From Bidens hawaiensis (taxonomy: Eukaryota > Streptophyta > Magnoliopsida > Asterales > Asteraceae): a DNA stretch of 64,000 nucleotides. A program made the translations under genes and the position numbers. Position 1 is the first letter of the stretch, and each line of letters begins with the position of its first letter. Below, in pieces: positions 57,281 to 64,000 of this stretch. The stretch is from the NCBI GenBank assembly GCA_021521415.1, contig JAIQDT010003578.1, positions 207,767-271,766 of the forward strand, in the 5' to 3' direction. The notes beneath the pieces are model-generated. The model saw only the letters and a program-made list of their open reading frames with translations. It was not told the DNA's origin and ran no database searches.

Positions 57281-57294
57281 GGTGATGGCGCCAA
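57281..57294 (-). other. Primer-binding site, element C
   Basis: The minus strand reads TTGGCGCCATCACC directly after the 5' LTR. It shares TTGGCGCCATC with elements A and B. Confidence 0.7.
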
Positions 57295-58104
57295 TGAAGA
57301 AGCGTGTATCGACTTACTTGTATACGATCAACGTTTCTCGGGTACGAGTGTGCTATATCATCGATGGTTTTCCGAGATACGAGTTCTTCCACCTACAAAA
57401 CGAACAGTACCGTGAGCTTACCCCTCAGAATGGGACAGAGGGGTCCTCTTTGGGGTAACCCTCCGGTGTGAGAATCAGATATTGTAGGAGAGGATAATCA
57501 GGATGTGAAAATGAGTAAAGGACTTAGAATATATTTTCTTGCCTGCCTCCAACTGTGGAGGCGGCCTAGTATTTATAGTGCTAGGGTTTCCAATGATTTG
57601 GCTCAGACCCAATTAGGGCATTTTTAGCCTCCCCCTATTGCTTCGCGCCACGTGTATTTAGGACACCTGGTGCTCTTTCATTGATTATTCTCTGACCAAG
57701 GTATTTCACCTGACCCATGTGCCATCACGTGGTAGCACATGGGCTTTGCTGAGTTGTCCACCTTTCATTGGCAGCTGTCAACCTCAGCACATTCTTTATT
57801 CCTTAAAAGATACCTTCTGGAAGGTTGTCTGATGAGCACAATCACGGTTGTCCTTATCCTGATTTGGATTAGATTATTGTTTCATTTATGCGCCTATCCT
57901 AGGGATGCGCGGGGTCTTCTCTTATTCTCACACTGAGTGTGCGCGCTGTGTGCATATGCGATATGCGCCACGCACAGGTGTTTCGTGCGCTTGCGCATAG
58001 GTTTCGGCTTTGTGTCTTCGTGACATCTTGATTTCAAGCTTCTTATCCGTACTTTATGGGTTGACCCGCCCTGCTCGATGTTGGGGCGGGTGCATACCCC
58101 TTCA
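57295..58104 (-). repeat. 5' LTR of element C
   Basis: This 810-bp LTR has an intact minus-strand TATAAATA (plus 57570-57577). On the outside it is followed by the TSD ATTAT. Equal LTR lengths and few differences indicate recent insertion. Confidence 0.93.
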
Positions 58105-58109
58105 ATTAT

Positions 58110-58668
58110 TTATGCCATCATGGAGTATATAATACACTGGTTCATATGAAATACATAAACCAATTAACACTTTCACTCCAAAATACTTAAAAAGTATCAG
58201 CGCTCGGTCTCTCTTTTAAAATGTTAGTCTGGCATGGTCCTGGTCATGGTAGTTCATTTCATTGTATGCTAGCCTCCACTGTCTTGGTATTCTTTATGGC
58301 GGTAAAAAAAAAAGATTAAATATTTCTAGGGATATGTTCATAAAATTTCACAACTTTAAAAGTTATAATTTAAATATAATTATAGAATTGATTATTGGTC
58401 ACGCTGCACTTCAGGCGCAAATCAGCCTGCAAGAGAGCAATGGGTGGTGTATGAGGAGCGGGGGCTTGGTGCTAGTCATGAGCGTGGATGTATATTGTTT
58501 ATCTTTTCAATATCCATTAAATAATATATAGAGGCCGATCATTTAGAGCCATTTCACAATCTCGTTACATTTCACGTCTCCATAACACATGTAAATGAGT
58601 GGGAAATGTGAAACTCTTCACTACCTACATGATGTGCTTTTTCTTCACGTTCAGCACAACACATAGCC
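58110..58668. other. AT-rich spacer
   Basis: No gene recognised. A plus-strand frame at 58262-58531 has no recognisable protein. Confidence 0.5.
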
Positions 58669-58671
58669 TTA

Positions 58672-58860
58672 GGGGGTGTTTGGCTGTGCTTTTATTTTTT
58701 GCTTTTTACTTTTTGAATGGGTAAAATGTTCATAATGCCCTCCCAAAAAAACAAAAAAGCTTCAATTTGGAGCTTTTATGTGCTTTTGGAGGGGCATTTT
58801 GGACATTTTGCTTATCCAAAAAGCAATAAGCAAAAAATAAAAGCACAGCCAAACACCCTC
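58672..58860. mobile_element. Tourist-like fold-back MITE, 189 bp
   Basis: GGGGGTGTTTGGCTGTGC at the left is mirrored by GCACAGCCAAACACCCTC at the right, and pairing continues about 60 bp inward. TTA flanks both ends (58669-58671, 58861-58863), a PIF/Harbinger-size TSD. Non-coding. Confidence 0.85.
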
Positions 58861-58863
58861 TTA

Positions 58864-59320
58864 CTACATCATCAATGATCAACCCCTGAATGCTTTCCTA
58901 TATTAATATACCATTACTATTTTAAAAATCTTTTTAAAGTTTATAAATTAGTCTTAGATAACTTTTTTTTATAGCATATGATTTTAAGCTGATTAAAATT
59001 ATGTCCGAATAAGAGAAGTTTGGTTAGTGGTAACAATATGTGATAAAGATATGATGTTAGATCGTGAATGTATTGTATGAAGTATTAACAATTAAGTATA
59101 GGTACTTCACACTTGATACTTAACTTCTTGCTGACCATGACATACATACCTACCTGGGCTCAAGAATTAGACATGAAAAGAAACCATTAGCCTCATCGTG
59201 GGATTTTGATCCTTTAACATGCTCTAACGTAACAATAAGCATTGATAGTGGCAAATCATAGCACTTTGGTGCAATGCTCTTAATATATTTATATTCTGTT
59301 TCCGTGATGTTTTGAATTTA
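58864..59320. other. AT-rich spacer
   Basis: Nothing recognised. Confidence 0.45.
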
Positions 59321-59329
59321 CATACATAT

Positions 59330-59662
59330 TCTAGATTTCTGATCAAGGAGGCCATGTTCCACGCTATTACATTGGCGGTCATATGGTGTTTGTGGAAAAC
59401 AAGGAATGAGTTTGTGCTCCAGGAAAACCTTTTCATATCGATAGTTTGGTGGAGGAAATAAAAAGTCTTGGTTATATTTGTGTGGGGAATAGATCAAAGG
59501 CGGGAACGTTGACTTGGGAGAAGTGGTGGAGTAATATGTAACTTGTTTGTTGTTTGTGGTGTTTTCATTTTGGCGGATTCTTGCATTGGTGGTATAGGTC
59601 TAGCTTCTTGCTAGGCTTTTTTCGGTTTTAATAATATTTCGTTGGTCATTTAAAAAAAATGA
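59330..59662 (+). mobile_element. 5'-truncated LINE (L1-type), 3' end only
   Basis: The frame TLAVIWCLWKTRNEFVLQEN, followed after a frameshift by SLVEEIKSLGYICVGNRSKA and TWEKWWSNM-stop (59539-59541), matches the C-terminal end typical of plant L1 ORF2 proteins. A short 3' UTR (CTTCTTGCTAGGC, TTTCGTTGGTCATTT) and an A-run (59653-59660) complete it. The 5' truncation is usual for LINEs. I could not fix the TSD. Confidence 0.7.
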
Positions 59663-59689
59663 AAAAAGAACTTGAGGTCATATAATGGT

Positions 59690-60290
59690 TTGACTATTAG
59701 TGGTAAGGCGGTTGATGCCTTCTTCCCGAAATCAACCTCTTGAGGGATAGATCGTAAGTCTAGGCAATATTTTATTGCTTTTGGACAACATATTATCGAT
59801 GCATACTCAACGTATAGATTTTGTAACGTTGTAAGCAAACCTTTGTTCGAAAAGTATCTCCAATACTACCGATCCTAGAAAAAGATATCAATGTTGGTAA
59901 TTTTAATGTTATCAACATAAGTTTAGTGTTACCGGGTTAACTTTATGACCTAATATATGAAATATGAGTGGCAATATGGGCAACCGGTAAAAAAAGTTTG
60001 TTGTTTGTCTAATCTGAATAGTGTTATCACGAAATCAATTGCATTCTATTTCATCATAATCTTGTATGAGACTTTTGTTCCGTTTCATCAGAATCTCGTT
60101 TAATTTCTCAGCATTTAAAACACATAAGTTTGACATTTGTGTTGTGGCGTGCTTGAATGCATGAGCACGGCCATTATTAATGAGATGATGTCTACTTTCA
60201 TGCTGCCTTTTGCTTTTACAACAACAATAATAATAGATTTAAAAAAAATCATAAATGGACTCACATGATCAAAGACAATAAATAAAAGAT
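59690..60290. other. AT-rich spacer
   Basis: No gene recognised. A minus-strand frame at 59650-59838 has no recognisable protein. Confidence 0.45.
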
Positions 60291-60299
60291 ATTAGATTC

Positions 60300-60775
60300 T
60301 AAAGGTTATTGGTTGATAATAATTTCAAATGAGTTTATCCGGTGATCCGAAATTTAAAAAATTTGGCTCTCCGCGATCACCCATTGATAAACTTAACGGC
60401 GTTAACTTTTTTCCAAATTTAAAAATGAATTTTCTAGAACTTTTGACAAGAATGATGACACGATTCGATTGATAAAAAAAACTTAGCTCAAAATGATGCT
60501 ACAAACGGCTTAATTTTTGTTATTGAAAATTAAAAACGATTTGAAGCACTAATAAAGCCGTTTTGAACTTGTTTTGAGCCAAGTTTTACGTCAATCGACT
60601 TCTTCTTCCGATCAAAAGCCCTAAAAATCAGTTTAAAGTTCGAAAACATTTAACGCCGTTAAATTCTTGTTAACGGGGTACCACTGAGAGTCAATTTTTT
60701 TTTTAAATTTGGGATTGGTAAACTTAGTTGAGATTATTATTGGGCAATAGATTTTAACTGAGATTATTATGAAAA
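60300..60775. repeat. Long imperfect inverted repeat, possible MITE
   Basis: The left arm (about 60310-60415: ATAATAATTTC..., GTTTATCC, GAAATTTAAAAA, AACGGCGTTAA) is complementary with gaps to the right arm (about 60648-60760). No clear TSD, so the class (Mutator-like or other) is unresolved. It lies just upstream of the OTU gene promoter. Confidence 0.45.
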
Positions 60776-60787
60776 TCCAATATATTT

Positions 60788-60814
60788 AATAATAATAATA
60801 ATAATAATAATAAT
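60788..60814. repeat. (AAT)n microsatellite
   Basis: About nine AAT/ATA units upstream of the OTU gene, with a second short run at 60839-60851. Confidence 0.85.
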
Positions 60815-60858
60815 TGATTATTAAAGATTACATAATAATGAATAATAATAATGGTTGA

Positions 60859-60865
60859 TATAAAA
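60859..60865 (+). promoter_or_regulatory. TATA box of the OTU gene
   Basis: TATAAAA is about 30 bp upstream of the likely transcription start (near 60890) and precedes the presumed 5' untranslated exon. Confidence 0.45.
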
Positions 60866-60889
60866 ACAGAGACTGTTGCTGGTGTGTAT

Positions 60890-62036
60890 TCCACTCCCGA
60901 ACAGGCAAACACACGACAGATGACGTACTCGTTCATATGTTGTTGATGATTCCTCCGTTTCTGAAGAGCCAGGCCACTTCTTCGATCTACAATTAAATTA
61001 AATATCGTCATTATCATCATCTTCTGCAGCAATTGGTAAATTCCTACCAAACCAATGCATCTAATCTAATCTAATCCTAAATCTTATTATTTTATGCCCA
61101 TCGGTTTTTCAATTTATTATCGTTCACTCTTTGATTCCAATTGGTATCTGTTTCAATTTGCACACATGCATCTTTAATTCATTCACTAGTACTTTATCTA
61201 TATGCATATGCTGCTTTAACTAGATTTTGTTTATTATATGCTTTTTCAACCTTTTTTTATGAAGGTTGTTTTATTATTATTACAATGTAGCATCAATCAA
61301 ATCTAACGAGAAATTAAAAGGCCACCTGATTTACTAGTTTTTTTTTACACTTTTTTTAGTTCATGAGATTCTATTTGTTGCATAAAATGATTTATTTGAT
61401 TATTATTAGTAATTAATCAATTAGGTGCATGTACATTGTTATTGATTTCTGGGTTTAATTTCCTTTTTAGAGCTGTTATGTTAATCTCTTATATTGTGAT
61501 AATCTGACCACCATTAATACTTTGATATCATGAAATTAGCCTAATCTCGTAATTCAAAAGCCATGATTCATACGTTAAAACAATAATAGGTTGTTGTCGT
61601 GATTTATAAGAAATACAATGGATAATAAGTAAGTAGAAGAGGTACACTTACTTGAAAGGTTTTGTTCTTCAAAAAAGATTATATTTTGGCGAGCTGGCAC
61701 CGACTCGAATAATTTAGTGCCTTTGATAACTTTTCTAAATAACTTTGATAATTGCGTGTAACTTGATTTAGCCAAAGCTTCAAACTTTTACTTGCCCCGT
61801 GTAACCATAAGTAGTAGATATTATAATTTATAAAAGTGTCTTTTGGCAAAGAAAGTGGATGAGTTGTTTAAATAAACACGAAAAACTTATGTGTCCATGT
61901 TTGGCCGCATAACAAGTCCATTATCATAATCTACCTAGGGACCATTATTAGATAAAGATATGTGGTTTTCTGTGAATTAGAGCATTTTTTTTTCTTTATA
62001 GCCTTGTATTTTGACAAAATTATCTTATCTTTGCAG
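60890..62036 (+). other. 5' untranslated exon and first intron of the OTU gene
   Basis: A presumed non-coding exon ends at 61035 (AATTG, then GTAAATTCC). A roughly 1-kb AT-rich intron ends in TTATCTTTGCAG at 62036. A leader intron before the ATG exon is common in plant genes. The exon 5' end is a guess; the acceptor is good. Confidence 0.5.
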
Positions 62037-62089
62037 CCGGAAGAGTATGAAACAATGATATAAAATATCAAGTTTTACACATTAGCTAA

Positions 62090-63728
62090 ATGTTTTCATA
62101 CAGCCAAGATCCTGATGTGGTTCGGTGGGGTCTTCAGCTCTTTGATGGTGTGTCATCCAATGACAACAACTATTCAAGCTATGGTCCACAAAATTACACA
62201 GATTGTTATCATGATCAGTATTCTAGAGAAGTCAGTTATGACACGGAACGTGCACTTCAACCTTCCTGTGAAGCAGTTGATCATTCACAAGCATCTTATT
62301 ATTTACAGAATTCACATCATCAACCTATGTCAAGCTACACCCGTGGTAACAGATAAACGAAAGTTGTTTATATTTGATTATTTAAGTTATTTTCTGGTTT
62401 AATGATGTTTATATTATTATATACACCTTTTAGAAAATGATGGGAACACGAATGATATGCCATCTGGCCCTACAAGGCAGTTAAACTATGGGGAGGATTG
62501 GTCTTACTCATTGGAGCCGAGTGATGAGTATGCGTTTGATGATGAAGTTGGCAAGAGGTTGAATCAGATGGCTTCTGTTCCTGTAAGTGTGGTGATCTTG
62601 GAATATAACTGTTTTGCAATCAAATAAATAAAAAATTGTTATTCAAATTTTGTAGCATGTGCCCAAAGTCAATGGAGAAATACCATCTGTGGACGAGGCA
62701 ACTTTAGATCATCAGAGGCTACTCGACAGGTATTTACTATTTAGGAGATATCACGATTCGTTATAGTTTCTTTCATTTATTGGTAATATAATTGTTGAAT
62801 AAATCTGTCTTCAACAGGCTGCAATTGTACCAATTAGTAGAGTCTAAAGTTCGAGGGGACGGAAATTGCCAGGTGAAAACTTTTAATCGATATGTTATTT
62901 TACCTGGTTTCTGAGTGCAGTTTATTTATAATTAAAAAAAATAAATAAATTATATTCATGTACATGACGACTGATAAATACTATATGGTTACAATTGCTC
63001 GATATGAAGTCTGAAAAATTGTATTTCATTTTTCAGTTTCGAGCTCTGTCAGATCAAGTTTACCGTACAGCTGAGCACCATAAATTTGTGAGACAACAGA
63101 TTGTAAATCAGGTTGGTCTAAATATGTTAGTTTTCTTGTGACTAGTTATATAGTTTCATTTGTGTACTCTTTATAATATTAATTTTTTGTTTTCCAAAGC
63201 TTAAATTACATGCAGATATATACGAGGGATATGTCCCCATGGTTTATAGTGATTACTTGAAGAATATGGCCAAGTATTTTGCTGCTTCTTTTCTCTTAAT
63301 TTGGCAACTCTTTTATTTCAAATTACCATCTTACTTTGTACTTTTTATAATCCATGAACATTAGGGTCGGCGAATGGGGTGATCATGTCACTTTGCAGGC
63401 TGCTGCTGATTTGGTATGAAACTTCATGTGTGACTATATTTTCCGAATCAATCCACATAATATGACCGATAGCCTGATATATAACACTAATAATATATAT
63501 GGTGCAGTATGGCATCAAAATCTTTGTAATCACATCGTTCAAGGACACCTGCTATATTGAGATTGTTCCAAGCGTTCAAAGGTCAAATCGAGGTATTATC
63601 TTTTTTTTGTTTGATATCCACATCATGCATGGTTAATGATAATGTTACTTTTCCTTATTGTGATAAGTAATTACTTTGTTGCAGTAATTAATTTTCTTAA
63701 GCTTTTGGGCAGAGGTTCACTGCAATTC
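62090..63728 (+). pseudogene. OTU-domain deubiquitinase (OTU9/OTU10-like), truncated by an LTR insertion
   Basis: Cysteine protease that removes ubiquitin. Coding exons: 62090-62345, 62434-62582, 62656-62729, 62818-62872, 63037-63111, 63200-63273, 63365-63413, 63508-63592, then 63685 on; all introns are GT-AG and the frame is open for 272 residues. The N-terminus (YSQDPDVVRWGLQLFDG) resembles Arabidopsis OTU9/10-type proteins. The catalytic loop is VRGDGNCQ (Asp174, Cys177), followed by FRALSDQVYR and GEWGDHVTLQAAADLYGIKI. In the last exon SFWAEVH, with the catalytic His, is present but one frame off from the upstream exons. At 63729 an LTR begins and the gene is lost. A frameshift plus the insertion suggest a dead or altered allele; the frameshift could also be a sequence error. 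Confidence 0.8.
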
Positions 63729-64000
63729 TGTAGGGGTATGATACTAAACCCGGCTTACGACCTTAATTTATTATGTTTGGCTTATTTTATTATATGGACT
63801 AATACAATATTATTTGGCTGAGGGGGGTTTTTGTGGAGGTAACTCTAACTGGGCTAGGCCCATTAGGGTACCATGATGGTGGCCATGAGGCTCCCTATAT
63901 AAGGAGGTCTCCACCTCCTTATGAAGGGTTGTTGTTGTTCTCAATAAGAGCCACCACCATAACCATTTTTGTGTCTGTAAACAAGAGATCCTCGAGATTT
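63729..64000 (+). mobile_element. LTR retrotransposon LTR (partial), inserted in the OTU gene
   Basis: TGTAGGGGTATGATAC starts exactly where homology to OTU proteins ends. TATATAA at 63896-63902 and a downstream region with AATAAGAGCC and ...TTTTTGTGTCTGTAAAC look like an LTR promoter and R/U5 region. The orientation is inferred from the TATA box. Predicted TSD AATTC (63724-63728). The element continues past the window. Confidence 0.6.

Larger units (their letters stand above)
46096..58104 (-). mobile_element. Element C: Tat-type Ty3 retrotransposon, 12.0 kb, nearly intact
   Basis: Two 810-bp LTRs (57295-58104 is 5', 46096-46905 is 3') are flanked by ATTAT (46091-46095, 58105-58109). On the minus strand: LTR, primer site, a gag-pol frame (57223 to 51753) with one stop and one frameshift, then a convergent seven-exon gene (47465-50949, plus strand), polypurine tract, LTR. 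LTRs differ at about 11 sites by eye (1.4%). It is a different family from A and B: LTRs are unrelated by eye, but gene order and the antisense gene are the same. Confidence 0.93.

Overview
This is plant nuclear DNA, most likely from a eudicot with a large, transposon-rich genome. The evidence is plant-type LTR retrotransposons of both superfamilies, GT-AG introns with plant-like AT-rich sequence, and one host gene for an OTU-type deubiquitinase. I cannot name the species. Nearly all of the 64 kb is mobile-element sequence in nested layers. Many boundaries could be fixed by finding matching target-site duplications (TSDs) by eye.

Layout. 1-1232 is the edge of a minus-strand Ty3-type element (gag start, primer site, LTR). 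1423-3601 is a composite hAT-like element. Next come a Tourist-like MITE (4002-4298), a possible hAT relic (4748-5215) and a decayed Harbinger transposase (5303-6536). 7941-20140 is a 12.2-kb Tat-type Ty3 retrotransposon (element A, TSD CAAAC). 20286-20987 is a hAT-like element. 21528-28595 is a broken Copia element (TSD CAAGG) whose gag is split by a 2.18-kb solo LTR (22006-24184, TSD TCTAT). 29590-38888 is element B (TSD GCCGG), a relative of A that kept gag but lost almost all of pol. 39390-40150 is a hAT-like element and 40784-42492 a Harbinger element (TSD TAA). 42897-43772 is a minus-strand SINE split by a hAT-like MITE. 46096-58104 is a third Tat-type element (element C, minus strand, TSD ATTAT). 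A Tourist-like MITE, a LINE 3' end and an inverted-repeat relic follow. The OTU gene (about 60890-63728) is cut by a new LTR that starts at 63729 and runs out of the window.

The most notable system is carried by A, B and C. Each has a multi-exon gene on the strand opposite to gag-pol, between pol and the 3' LTR, with its own TATA box near the 3' LTR. It converges on pol. In A and B it has five exons, and intron phases 1,1,1,0 join to 958 and 927 codons. In the more distant element C it has seven exons, with phases 1,1,1,1,0,0 and 1000 codons. The N-terminal exon resembles the 'putative gypsy type transposon' domain (Pfam Transposase_28 type). The middle is basic and low-complexity, and the C-terminal part is a long coiled coil. 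The B copy is free of stops although B has no pol, so B is a gag-plus-antisense-gene element that presumably moved using enzymes from a relative. Antisense extra ORFs are known in Tat-lineage elements. The conserved spliced structure and its survival in a pol-less element are the points to follow up.

Counts of LTR differences, ages and splice models were made by eye and are approximate.
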